From the IMG/VR virus record IMGVR_UViG_3300030116_001794, positions 1 through 22,782 of that record: a stretch of 22,782 nt of DNA. One strand, 5' to 3'. A model generated the notes under the pieces. It made no database searches, had not been told where the DNA came from, and was given only the letters and a program-made list of their open reading frames with translations. Positions 14,908-22,782 of this stretch are shown here, in pieces. Made by a program: the position numbers and the translations under genes. Positions within the stretch are counted from its first letter, which is position 1. Each line of letters begins with the position of its first letter. Origin of the DNA: a virus.

Positions 14908-15791
14908 TGAGTAAATGGAATGGAAATATTATCAGTAAAGATGCTAGATACAGAACTCAAACAAATTCTCAGGCTAGAGGAATATATTCTTTGGATGAAC
15001 AATTACAGCATAGAAGTGCAAACAATTGGACGGGTCCTATAAATATTGGAGCAGATACAGGATATCATTTTGCAGATTTAACATTAATAACTGATAGTAC
15101 ATCAAATGATGATGATACTAATTTTAGCGTTGCTACTGTTCCTATGCCAAATGGAGCTTATCAAGGAAGATTATATTTAGCTCATCAAATTACTTCAGGA
15201 ACTCCAACATATCAAAACGATTTTTGTATTGGAAGCGTTCAGATTCCACATAATAATGGAGCTGACTTAAATACAACTACTGACACATCAACTAATGTAA
15301 ACTGGAATATGCATAACACTACTTACGGAGCACATTCATGGCAAAGAGCTAGTTCTGCTAATATAAACGGAAGCAATAACACTGTATCTTCTACGTCAGG
15401 ATATAGTTGGTCTAATATTAATAGTACTGTATCGCCATCAAGTACAATTAATAAAAGATGGGCTTATTTTCATTCAACAGGAAGTACTTTTACAGGAGCA
15501 GCAAATGGAATTAATTATTCTAATAATATATTTAGCACTCTTGGAGATTTGTCACCTTCTGGAAATTCACCTAATCGATTGCCTCAAGTAGATAATGCTA
15601 CTACTACTTATTATATATATTCAGAATCTTCAGGGACTTCTCAAGGTCATATAATATGGTGCAGGAGTCCAGAAGTTACACTTACAGGTTCTAATCATAT
15701 AGTAGTAATTGCATATCTTTTTGCTCACGGAGGAAACTCAGTTAATACTGTATCTGAACCTTTGCTTAGAGTTTTTTGGGATGAATCATGA
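14907..15791 (+). CDS. Probable receptor-binding/tail-tip protein, GTG start
   Basis: A 294-residue protein starting at a GTG that overlaps the upstream TAG. Residues 23-41 (ARGIYSLDEQLQHRSANNW) match the SGVWsLdEvyqaR..gnW motif that marks many phage fibre-tip and receptor-binding proteins. The remainder is rich in Ser, Asn, Thr and Tyr and beta-like, with SAYxW-type aromatic positions and a C-terminus ending EPLLRVFWDES. No lysin or depolymerase motif was seen. It sits directly behind the fibre and its accessory, so tip adhesion is the likely role. Its TGA overlaps the next ATG. Confidence 0.75.
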   Translation: MSKWNGNIISKDARYRTQTNSQARGIYSLDEQLQHRSANNWTGPINIGADTGYHFADLTLITDSTSNDDDTNFSVATVPMPNGAYQGRLYLAHQITSGTPTYQNDFCIGSVQIPHNNGADLNTTTDTSTNVNWNMHNTTYGAHSWQRASSANINGSNNTVSSTSGYSWSNINSTVSPSSTINKRWAYFHSTGSTFTGAANGINYSNNIFSTLGDLSPSGNSPNRLPQVDNATTTYYIYSESSGTSQGHIIWCRSPEVTLTGSNHIVVIAYLFAHGGNSVNTVSEPLLRVFWDES

Positions 15792-16102
15792 TAAAGTTAT
15801 CTGACGTAACAAAAAATACATCTGTATTAAATAGTGGTTTACATCAAACAGATATTGATTTTAGTAATTTTAGTCCATTAGAAGAAAATGATTTTTTTGA
15901 AATAGATATTAATGATGTAGTTGCAAGATATTTTTTACCTAATAATATGACTTCAGATGTATTTGTAGAATGGCTAGCAACAAATTTAAATATTAATGCA
16001 GATTTTTATTATATAGCTACTGCTAGTAGTAATAATAATGTTTTAAGTATTACAAGTAAAACTATTGACGAATTAAATATTAATTATGATTTTAACAGGT
16101 AA
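15788..16102 (+). CDS. 104-residue hypothetical protein
   Basis: Started by an ATGA overlap with the tail-tip gene. The sequence is acidic and Asn/Asp/Ile-rich, with DIDFSNFSPLEENDFFEIDI, then VEWLATNLNINADFYYIATA and a beta-like C-terminus (NVLSITSKTIDELNINYDF). I recognise no family. It may be the C-terminal partner or chaperone of the adhesin before it. The 65 bases that follow (16103-16167) are AT-rich; apart from an AAGGG ribosome site and a doubtful 20-codon frame I see nothing in them. Confidence 0.7.
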   Translation: MIKLSDVTKNTSVLNSGLHQTDIDFSNFSPLEENDFFEIDINDVVARYFLPNNMTSDVFVEWLATNLNINADFYYIATASSNNNVLSITSKTIDELNINYDFNR

Positions 16103-16167
16103 ATTTTAAACTATGAATAAACAAAAAAATTACATAAATTACAAGTTAGATTACGAAGGGAAATATT

Positions 16168-17064
16168 ATGGCTAGACTCGAAGGATTTTCAACAGAAAGA
16201 GCAGCTCAAGATTATGGGTTTAGCAGGCAAGCTGCTGCTAATAGATTTAGAGAACAAGAAGTTGAAGCGGCTAATCAAGTATTAGAAGAACAATTACAAA
16301 AAATACAAGACGAAGCGTCTAAAAAACCTAAGAAAAAAGGTGGGTTCTTAGAAAATCTTGTCAAGACCGTTGCTTTTAGTGCTTTAGGTCCTCTAGGAGC
16401 TGGGTTACAGTTAATTGATGCAATTGCTAGTGGTGCAAAAACAGACAAAGAATACAAAGAATCTATTGCCGATATAAAAAAACTGGCTGAATTAAATCCA
16501 GAACTAATGAAAAGGTTTGAAGGAACTCCTTTAGAGTCAATACTTGCCAATACTATAGGTCAAGGAGCAGCACAGGGAGCGCAATATTTACAAGGCGCAA
16601 GGGGAGCTGCTAAAACAGGAGCATTGCTTGATGTAGCTTTAAGCGCATTAGGTTTAGGTCAATCATTTGCAGCAACAAAAGGAGCAAAAGCAATAGCTAA
16701 TACACAAGTTCCATTTGTTACTGATGTAAAGCCTCCAATGATATTAAAATCATCTGGAAATAAATCTAATTTTTTAAGCAATTTAGGAGCAACTGTCGGT
16801 GATATTGGAGAAGGAGCTTTACAAGCATTTGGCGGTCAAAAGGGCGGTCAAGTGTTAGCAGATACTGCTAAGTTAGCTACTAAGCCTATCAACACAGAAA
16901 TACAGTCTCCTCAATTTTTACAACCATTAGTAGGACAAACAATGAATTTTAATCCATATTCATTATTAAGAACAGGTAAATCACCTTTAATTGATTATTT
17001 AATAGGTCAACCAGGAGATATTAGTTTTAGCGAAATAGATGCGCCACGAAGGAGAATTAGATAA
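16168..17064 (+). CDS. Internal virion/ejection-type protein 1
   Basis: A 298-residue protein. AAGGG at 16156-16160 supports this start, the first after a 65-base gap. The N-terminus is a charged helix (residues 1-55, Gln/Glu/Ala rich, with NRFREQEVEAANQVLEEQL). A basic KKPKKKGG and a Gly/Ala-rich hydrophobic stretch (about 60-90, FLENLVKTVAFSALGPLGAG) that could enter a membrane follow. The middle is Gly/Ala/Gln-rich and flexible, and the C-terminus is basic (APRRRIR). Alternating helical and membrane-prone segments are typical of podovirus ejection proteins, and the downstream neighbours have the same look. No enzymatic motif was seen; the assignment rests on composition and position. Confidence 0.6.
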   Translation: MARLEGFSTERAAQDYGFSRQAAANRFREQEVEAANQVLEEQLQKIQDEASKKPKKKGGFLENLVKTVAFSALGPLGAGLQLIDAIASGAKTDKEYKESIADIKKLAELNPELMKRFEGTPLESILANTIGQGAAQGAQYLQGARGAAKTGALLDVALSALGLGQSFAATKGAKAIANTQVPFVTDVKPPMILKSSGNKSNFLSNLGATVGDIGEGALQAFGGQKGGQVLADTAKLATKPINTEIQSPQFLQPLVGQTMNFNPYSLLRTGKSPLIDYLIGQPGDISFSEIDAPRRRIR

Positions 17065-17066
17065 CC

Positions 17067-17897
17067 ATGTCAAGTTTTTTAGATAAATTATTGAGTCCAA
17101 GTGTTAGAAGAGATATAGCTGCAATGGGAGTTGGGCGTAGCGAAGAATCTGATATTCCGACATTTGTATATGGATTTAACCCTAATCAAAATGAACAACA
17201 AAGTTATGAAATCTTTAGTCAACAAGTTCAAGAAGTATTATCAGGATTTAATTTAGTTCCTTGGAATGAACTTAGCGATGATGTTAAAAATTTATATACT
17301 GAATGGAGTGGGACAGGAGAGCAAATACCTGGTAATCTTCTAGAAGCCATAGCACCTACAACAAATCCAGACCTATTAGGTCAAATTGGAGGAATAGGTG
17401 ATTATTTAAATCAAGGAGCAGCAGAAACATCTCAAGAATTATCTGAAAGTTCATCTTCAATATCTTCTCCAACATCATTTGGCGGGATTGGTTTTAATCC
17501 ATTAAGTAGAGAGTCTATATTAGAAAACTTACCAAATGTAGGAGAAAAATATAGAAAAGACTTATACGAAGGCAATACTCAAAATTTATTAGAATCAGTT
17601 AAACCTTTAACGATGGAGCAAATAAGAAAAACAACTACAGGTTTTTATAATCCATATATTGAAAAAGAGAAGAAGCCTTTAGTAGATAGATTGATTGATA
17701 AGCGTAAGACTGCTAAGGCACTCGGTGGAGATTTTGCAGGTTATGGACAAAGAGAGCAGTATCAAGATATTGCTGAAGGTTCATTTATGAGTGGAGTAGA
17801 AAATATATATAGTGATGTAGATGTAGCAAGAGCGAGTGCGCTTGATGATTTATATGGCACAATTGCAAGTTGGCAGGATGTAGGAGAAATATCTTAA
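17067..17897 (+). CDS. Internal virion/ejection-type protein 2
   Basis: A 276-residue protein with AAGGAG (17049-17054) upstream. The sequence is mixed helical: SFLDKLLSPSVRRDIAAMG at the N-terminus, a Ser/Glu-rich low-complexity linker around residue 130 (SQELSESSSSISSPTS) and a charged helical C-terminus with YIEKEKKPLVDRLIDKRKTA. No membrane helix, signal peptide or known domain was found. Position between two probable ejection proteins suggests it belongs to the internal core. TAA overlaps the next ATG (TAATG), and the AGGAG used by that gene lies inside this one. Confidence 0.6.
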   Translation: MSSFLDKLLSPSVRRDIAAMGVGRSEESDIPTFVYGFNPNQNEQQSYEIFSQQVQEVLSGFNLVPWNELSDDVKNLYTEWSGTGEQIPGNLLEAIAPTTNPDLLGQIGGIGDYLNQGAAETSQELSESSSSISSPTSFGGIGFNPLSRESILENLPNVGEKYRKDLYEGNTQNLLESVKPLTMEQIRKTTTGFYNPYIEKEKKPLVDRLIDKRKTAKALGGDFAGYGQREQYQDIAEGSFMSGVENIYSDVDVARASALDDLYGTIASWQDVGEIS

Positions 17898-19489
17898 TGG
17901 CAGTAAAAAGATTACCATCAGGTGTTAATGTAAACATGGGGTTTGACGAAGAGTCTCCTATTAATAAGTTAAATAATTTAATTACTACTGTTGGAGCTAT
18001 ATCTTCTGGTGTTCAGCAAATACAAGAAAAGAGAGAAGTTTCTGACATTAATGCGATGAAAGTATTGTACGAAACTATTGATAATTATACCACTCCAGCA
18101 GATTTAGATAGACTGCAAAGAATGAAAGATAATATATCTTCTAATAAAGTATACAATAATCAAGCAGGTAATATATTAAATGAAACACTTGATTTTGCTA
18201 TTTCTAAAAAACGTAGTAATTATACAGATGTAAGAAGCCAAGCAAGTCAACTAGCAACTGAGCTTATGAGCTCTAATAATGTTTTAGGGACACCGTTATA
18301 TGAACTAACTGAGGCAGATTTAGTTCGCTCTTTTACTGATAATATTGCTAAAGAAAAGAAAGAAGGTGGATATCTTGCTCGTGTTGCTGAAAGAAGAATG
18401 CAAGCTGCAGGGTTTAATTCATTGATTGAAAATTTTGTAGGTAAAGATGGTTATGGAAGAATGAAGACAATACCTTCAATGAAAATCCCTTACACAAGAG
18501 ATGATGGGAGTACAGGAGAAATGTCTTTAGCAGAGGTAATCAAAAGACAAGCTAGGCATGATGAAGTTTTACAAGGTATAATTTCAGCTGCATCCATTGA
18601 CGGAGCTATACCTCCAGAGCAAGCTTCAGTAATCGTATCATTAACTGGAGAAGAAGGTTTTGATATTGATGCTTTTATAAAGACTGGAGACAATCAGAGA
18701 AAAATGTTTAAAGAACAATTAGAATACTATAGAGGCTCAAATAAAAATATTATTAATAAGTTAAGTTCAATACTTAGAACTTACAAAGAAGGTGAACTTA
18801 ATGACGTAGATTATGAAAATTTTGTTAAGGATTTGCCTAATGATGAATTATTTCCATCTGTAAATCCAGTTGCTTTAACTGGAGACCCAGAAAAAGATGG
18901 TGAAGAATTTATAAAACAACTTCAATTAGGAAATATAGATAAAGGTTTATTTACAGCGACGTTAAGCAAGATGATGGAAGAAAATGATGCAGGCATTAAG
19001 AGGGCTATACGAGGACTAGAAGCTTGGGATGTAAAGAGTATCTATGGTAATATAGAATCAACTGATGAAGATAAAACCCTAAAGCCATCAACACAAGATA
19101 TGACTTCTAAAGTTGACGAGATGAAAGATACTATGAAGACCACAATTGATTCTTTTAGAAAAGATTTGGCTGATGATGCAGGAAGCATTGATATTTCTGA
19201 CTTAGATGTAGGTGGCTTTGCAGTTAACACCGAAGAATCTACAGAAATCAAAGAATCAAAAGTCGACAAGCAAAAAGATGTTACAGAAAATAAGTTTGAT
19301 AGTTTCTTGTCTGGCTTAAATCTTGATTCTAATCAATTGTCAAAAAACGAAAGAGATTATATTATTAGTAAGTCTTCTAGTGGTTTTACTACAAATCAAT
19401 TACTAAGTCTTGTAAAAAGATATAAAACTGAAAAAAATCCTAGTAAGCGTGCAGTAATACAAGAATATATTGAACAATATATTAAATAA
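17897..19489 (+). CDS. Internal virion/ejection-type protein 3
   Basis: A 530-residue protein. I chose ATG 17897 (MAVKRLPSGVNVNMGF) because AGGAG at 17882-17886 precedes it and it overlaps the upstream stop as TAATG; an in-frame TTG at 17870 has no such support. Nearly the whole protein is helical and highly charged, with little Gly/Pro and long Lys/Glu/Asp stretches: DNYTTPADLDRLQRMKDN, the FTDNIAKEKKEGGYLARVAE region and a C-terminal EIKESKVDKQKDVTENKF. No catalytic motif or membrane helix is evident. This matches long helical proteins of the inner core or ejectosome, but no family was recognised. Confidence 0.65.
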   Translation: MAVKRLPSGVNVNMGFDEESPINKLNNLITTVGAISSGVQQIQEKREVSDINAMKVLYETIDNYTTPADLDRLQRMKDNISSNKVYNNQAGNILNETLDFAISKKRSNYTDVRSQASQLATELMSSNNVLGTPLYELTEADLVRSFTDNIAKEKKEGGYLARVAERRMQAAGFNSLIENFVGKDGYGRMKTIPSMKIPYTRDDGSTGEMSLAEVIKRQARHDEVLQGIISAASIDGAIPPEQASVIVSLTGEEGFDIDAFIKTGDNQRKMFKEQLEYYRGSNKNIINKLSSILRTYKEGELNDVDYENFVKDLPNDELFPSVNPVALTGDPEKDGEEFIKQLQLGNIDKGLFTATLSKMMEENDAGIKRAIRGLEAWDVKSIYGNIESTDEDKTLKPSTQDMTSKVDEMKDTMKTTIDSFRKDLADDAGSIDISDLDVGGFAVNTEESTEIKESKVDKQKDVTENKFDSFLSGLNLDSNQLSKNERDYIISKSSSGFTTNQLLSLVKRYKTEKNPSKRAVIQEYIEQYIK

Positions 19490-19500
19490 AATATATAATG
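19470..19500 (+). promoter_or_regulatory. Promoter-like TTGAAC-N18-TATAAT over the start of the giant gene
   Basis: TTGAAC (19470-19475) and a perfect TATAAT (19494-19499) are 18 bases apart. The -10 box overlaps the ATG at 19498, and no Shine-Dalgarno is seen. A transcript would begin after this ATG, so it would favour a downstream start. The region is very AT-rich and the match may be chance. Confidence 0.2.
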
Positions 19501-22500
19501 ACAGTAAATAATCAAGACGATTTAATACAATATTTTAGAAATAAACGACCACAATTTACTCAAGACATGAGTGATTTAGACGTTTATACTTATGGGAAAA
19601 ATTTACTTTTTGAATCTCAAGGTGTAGAAATCCCTGATTACGAACCCCCTGCAAACAAAATAGAACCTGAGCAAAATGCTCCAATGTTAAGCAATCGGTA
19701 TCAAGATGTTGATGTTTCTCCAGATGCGTCAAAAGGATTTTTAGAGTCTGTATATCAAATAGGTTTAACTGGAGCGTCTGAGATGTTCACAGATTCAGGT
19801 ATTCCTATGTTAGGAATTTCTCCAGAATTTTTTAGAAAGTCTTATAATCAATCTTTAGTTGGCCTTGCATATCAAGCAACGTATGGTAAGCCAAAATATG
19901 ATATAGGTGATTATGACCCAGGATGGGGAGCAGAAGTAGGTAGTTTTATTACAGGCATGGCCTCTCCTATGGAAATTGCTTTATATCTTTCAGGGGCAGG
20001 ATTAGGAGCAAAGGCAGCACAAGCATCTACAGCCGTAGCGAAAGCAACAGGAGTTAAATCTTTAGTTAAAACTGCAGCCCCTAAAAACAAATTATTAGCC
20101 AAGCAATTAGTAGAATCTGGGATACAAGATGGTACTGCGTTTGGAATGATATCTTCTGCTTATGCAGCTACAGCCTCTGCGGCAAATCAAAAATCTGAAA
20201 AGGGCAGTATTGATGTGTCTCAAGTAATGTCAGATGCTGGAGATGGATTCTTAGAGTCATTTCTTATAGGTTTCCCTGCGGGTGTTGTAGGTAGAGGGTT
20301 ACTAGGGTCTAAGTATGCAATGAAAGTAAATGCTGCAAAAGAGGGTGGAGAAACTTTATCTGCATCACAGAAAGCATTATATGGGCTACCTGGACAAGCA
20401 TCTGTAGAGACCGTAGCGTTCGCTACACTACCTTCATTCTACAAAGAGATTGGATTAAATAATTTTAAAGACTATCCTATGATAGGTTCTGATGAGTGGT
20501 TTACAAATGTAGCTGCTGATGGTTCGATGGTTGCATCGTTGTTTGCTGGTAGTAAAATTTTATCTAAATATAATATGTCAAAAGTTGCTGCTAAAATAGA
20601 AGACATAAATATAGAAGAAGGGCAAATGAATAATGACATGCTCGTAAGAGTTCGTCAAAATTTAAAGAACCCTGAGCTATCAAGAGAAGTTATTGAAGAG
20701 TTAAATTTACAAGACGTAAATCTTTTTGATGATATTAAAAGTTTAAAAGATTTTAAAGAACGGTCAGCAAAGTTAGAGAAGATTGCAAATAAATATACTG
20801 ATGAGCAAATACAAGCCAATAAAGTATCTAAGGAAGATGCAAGATGGATGGCAGAAGATGGAGCTAGAACGCTTAATGAGACTAGAATTATACTTGATAG
20901 TGTAGCTAAAGATAATGTTAAATTAAAATCTGCTTTTGAATCAATAGTAGATAAGCCTTTAACTGACACTCAGTTTTCTGCAATGCAAAATGATTTAAAT
21001 GCAAGTATAAGTCAAATAGTAGATGTGTTTGATGATGTTAATTATCAGTTAACAGGCATACCAAAAACTGATGTTCAGCAACAATCTTTATTTCAACAAA
21101 CCACTAAGGGTGATATAGAGCCTGTAAAGCCTGTTTCTGAGAAGAAAATAAAACTTATAGAGGATACACAGGCTAAATACAAATCGTTTGTAAAACAGCC
21201 TAAAAAGAAAGTAAGTGCTTTGCAGTCAAGGCAGATAACAGAGTTTGTCGCGACTCGAGCTGGTATAAAAAATCCTGCTAAATTTAAATTAAATGACCCT
21301 AACACAACACAGGCTGACATTAATAGATTTTCTAAACAACTTGATATAGATTCTTCTAAAAACTTAATGAAGCTATCTAATAAAGCAAATGAATTAAGAA
21401 CAATGGCAAGGGTTGACAAACTAAAAGATACTGTGCTTAGTAAAACGCAAAGCAAAAAAGTATTAACAGCATTAGGTGTTCCTAATGGAGATATTGTACG
21501 TGCTAATAGCAGACAGCTTGCTGAGTTTGAATATACTATTAAAGAGCCTGCAAAAGATATTCCTGTCGACAATGAACAATATTTATATGATGCAAAAGTA
21601 GAGAGTGACGCATCAAAGTTTAAAAAGATAAAAAAGCTTGAAGGTATAATGGGTAGTGTAGCTAAATCTTTTATACCAGTATGGGAAGTCGTTGAAATGC
21701 TTGGGGAAAAAGAATTAAGTAAAAAACTACTAACAAGAGCAAGCATTGAATCCAATCATTATGCAAAGTTTCTTGCATTTCAAGATAAATTTAATTCATT
21801 ATATAAAGTCAATAAAATTGAACTTAATAATGTTAAAAATTCTTTATATCTAATGGATATTGAACGACACTTAGAGCGATTAAATAAAAATATATTAAAA
21901 CCATATGAGCGCAAGTTTATTAAAAATACTTTTGAAAGTGATTATGTTATTGTTGAAAAAGATAAATTTAAATTCAACAATAAAAAATACAAACGTGTTA
22001 TAGATGCTGTTAAAAAAGACAAAGATGGCAAACCTGCTACAAGAGAGGCAGAAGTAGCATTAATGTGGGATGACTACAGACAATATAATAAAGATGCAAC
22101 TAATGTAATGATTAAAGCAGCGTTTAAATCCGAATCGGAATACAAAGAATTTTTAAAAAATCACCCCATCAATTGGATAGAAGACAATGTATATCTTACT
22201 CGTACTACAACAAAAGAATTTAGAGAGCTATTTGATGAGTCAAATGGCGGGAAGTATTATCATAAACTTGTAGAAGAGCCTAAGAATAAATTAGCGAAAA
22301 GGCTTGCACAAGAAAAATACAAAAAGAAAGATGTAACAAAAGAACAGATAGCGGAGTTTGATGAGATTGCTAGAATGGAAGTAGAAGCTTCTCTTAATGA
22401 TATGTTTAAATTCTCAAGAGCAAAAGCAACGTCTAGTGCATTAAAAACAAGACACATTAAATTACCAGAAGTTATAGAAATTAATGGTGAGAATGTTAAG

Positions 22501-22782
22501 GTATATGAAACTAATTTTGATAGATATATACAGCCATACGCTGCAGGGATGTCAAAGTTTTTGGCTAATGGTGAAATATTTCCAGATATGGTTAAGTTAA
22601 AAGATACAAACATTAAAGGCAGGCAAACAGAAGCTCTAATAGCCTCGTTAAAATTAAAAAATAAACAATGGGGTAATTGGTTAGAAGTTCAAGTAGATAA
22701 AGAGCTTGGTATCAATAAAAGATTGTATGGAGATAATGGTGTTTTTGTTACAGGAGCAAATAGTTTAGCAGGAATTTATTCT
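19498..22782 (+). CDS. Giant internal virion-type protein, 3' end outside window
   Basis: The frame opened by ATG 19498 has no stop through base 22782, giving at least 1095 residues. Residues about 75-280 are Gly/Ala-rich and hydrophobic in patches (GFLESVYQIGLTGASEMF, EVGSFITGMASPMEIALYLS, then a Gly/Ala stretch and GFPAGVVGRGLLG), which looks membrane-active. From about residue 360 it becomes charged and helical, with Lys/Glu-rich stretches throughout. No polymerase, protease or transglycosylase motif is visible in this part. Giant proteins at the end of a podovirus late operon usually are ejected core proteins or, in N4-type phages, a virion RNA polymerase; the visible part cannot decide. 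The start is uncertain because no Shine-Dalgarno precedes it. Confidence 0.7.
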   Translation, partial: MTVNNQDDLIQYFRNKRPQFTQDMSDLDVYTYGKNLLFESQGVEIPDYEPPANKIEPEQNAPMLSNRYQDVDVSPDASKGFLESVYQIGLTGASEMFTDSGIPMLGISPEFFRKSYNQSLVGLAYQATYGKPKYDIGDYDPGWGAEVGSFITGMASPMEIALYLSGAGLGAKAAQASTAVAKATGVKSLVKTAAPKNKLLAKQLVESGIQDGTAFGMISSAYAATASAANQKSEKGSIDVSQVMSDAGDGFLESFLIGFPAGVVGRGLLGSKYAMKVNAAKEGGETLSASQKALYGLPGQASVETVAFATLPSFYKEIGLNNFKDYPMIGSDEWFTNVAADGSMVASLFAGSKILSKYNMSKVAAKIEDINIEEGQMNNDMLVRVRQNLKNPELSREVIEELNLQDVNLFDDIKSLKDFKERSAKLEKIANKYTDEQIQANKVSKEDARWMAEDGARTLNETRIILDSVAKDNVKLKSAFESIVDKPLTDTQFSAMQNDLNASISQIVDVFDDVNYQLTGIPKTDVQQQSLFQQTTKGDIEPVKPVSEKKIKLIEDTQAKYKSFVKQPKKKVSALQSRQITEFVATRAGIKNPAKFKLNDPNTTQADINRFSKQLDIDSSKNLMKLSNKANELRTMARVDKLKDTVLSKTQSKKVLTALGVPNGDIVRANSRQLAEFEYTIKEPAKDIPVDNEQYLYDAKVESDASKFKKIKKLEGIMGSVAKSFIPVWEVVEMLGEKELSKKLLTRASIESNHYAKFLAFQDKFNSLYKVNKIELNNVKNSLYLMDIERHLERLNKNILKPYERKFIKNTFESDYVIVEKDKFKFNNKKYKRVIDAVKKDKDGKPATREAEVALMWDDYRQYNKDATNVMIKAAFKSESEYKEFLKNHPINWIEDNVYLTRTTTKEFRELFDESNGGKYYHKLVEEPKNKLAKRLAQEKYKKKDVTKEQIAEFDEIARMEVEASLNDMFKFSRAKATSSALKTRHIKLPEVIEINGENVKVYETNFDRYIQPYAAGMSKFLANGEIFPDMVKLKDTNIKGRQTEALIASLKLKNKQWGNWLEVQVDKELGINKRLYGDNGVFVTGANSLAGIYS

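Noticed and set aside
16065-16090. TTGACG and TATGAT before the ejection-protein block
   Set aside because: The spacer is only 14 bases, too short for a sigma70-type promoter.
16113-16175. A 20-codon frame (MNKQKNYINY...) in the 65-base gap before 16168
   Set aside because: No ribosome site, very short, and it runs over the start of the next gene. Not distinguishable from chance in AT-rich DNA.
21079-21093. QQSLF, resembling a beta-clamp-binding motif
   Set aside because: A five-residue match in a Gln-rich region of a 1095-residue protein is expected by chance, and nothing else links this protein to replication.
21093-21755. A 220-codon open frame on the - strand
   Set aside because: It lies antisense to the giant + strand frame, has the Ser/Leu/Phe-rich composition typical of the reverse of Lys/Glu-rich coding DNA, and has no supporting context. 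Other - strand frames (for example 2005-2202, 3547-3897, 12144-12605, 22260-22613) were rejected for the same reason.
1-22782. tRNA genes, CRISPR arrays, insertion sequences, attachment sites, rho-independent terminators
   Set aside because: None was found on reading. No TpsiC-like arm with a matching acceptor, no regularly spaced repeats, no transposase, and no GC stem followed by a T-run.

Overview
The window is a continuous stretch of late (virion) genes from a tailed bacteriophage, probably an uncultured marine, podovirus-like phage. The DNA is AT-rich, with TTA/AGA/ATA-dominated codons. Every credible gene is on the + strand. Genes abut or overlap by 1-4 bases almost everywhere, and no stretch above 300 bases lacks a gene. 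Family assignments come from recognising protein motifs by eye; no database was searched. Terminase, portal, capsid, replication and lysin genes are not visible and probably lie outside the window.

Layout. (1) 1-2817: the 3' part of a large glycan-binding-type virion protein with three LamG-like modules (the first cut by the window edge) and two carbohydrate-binding-like jelly rolls between them. (2) 2817-4637: small genes, including a basic DUF5872-like protein (3320) and a Met/Lys/His/Gly-rich protein with HGG repeats (3970). The second lies in the -1 frame directly after an A_AAA_AAA run that touches the first gene's stop codon. (3) 4637-6521: head-tail connector or adaptor candidates and a small beta-rich structural protein. 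(4) 6535-8288: a cluster of tiny genes around a calcineurin-like metallophosphoesterase. It includes three small membrane proteins, an NGKGDK-type micro-protein and a 57-residue protein nested by overlap. The segment 6711-7637 is visibly richer in G+C than its surroundings. (5) 8289-12097: a 992-residue protein with an N-terminal signature and C-terminal repeats typical of tail nozzle/hub beta-propellers, and a companion protein that may be the rest of the same structure. (6) 12097-16102: a second adhesion module with a long fibre, a small structural protein, a probable receptor-binding protein and a small unknown. (7) 16168 to the end: three proteins of internal-virion/ejection type, then a giant open frame still running at the window edge (at least 1095 residues).

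Taken together the genes describe the tail end of a virion: connectors join the capsid to a short tail, the nozzle/hub carries fibres, two separate adhesion modules contact the host surface, and large helical or membrane-active proteins would be injected at infection. Tight overlaps (TAATG, ATGA, TAGTG) and stop codons that double as Shine-Dalgarno sequences point to one or few long transcripts with strong translational coupling. No tRNA, CRISPR array, IS element or convincing terminator was seen.
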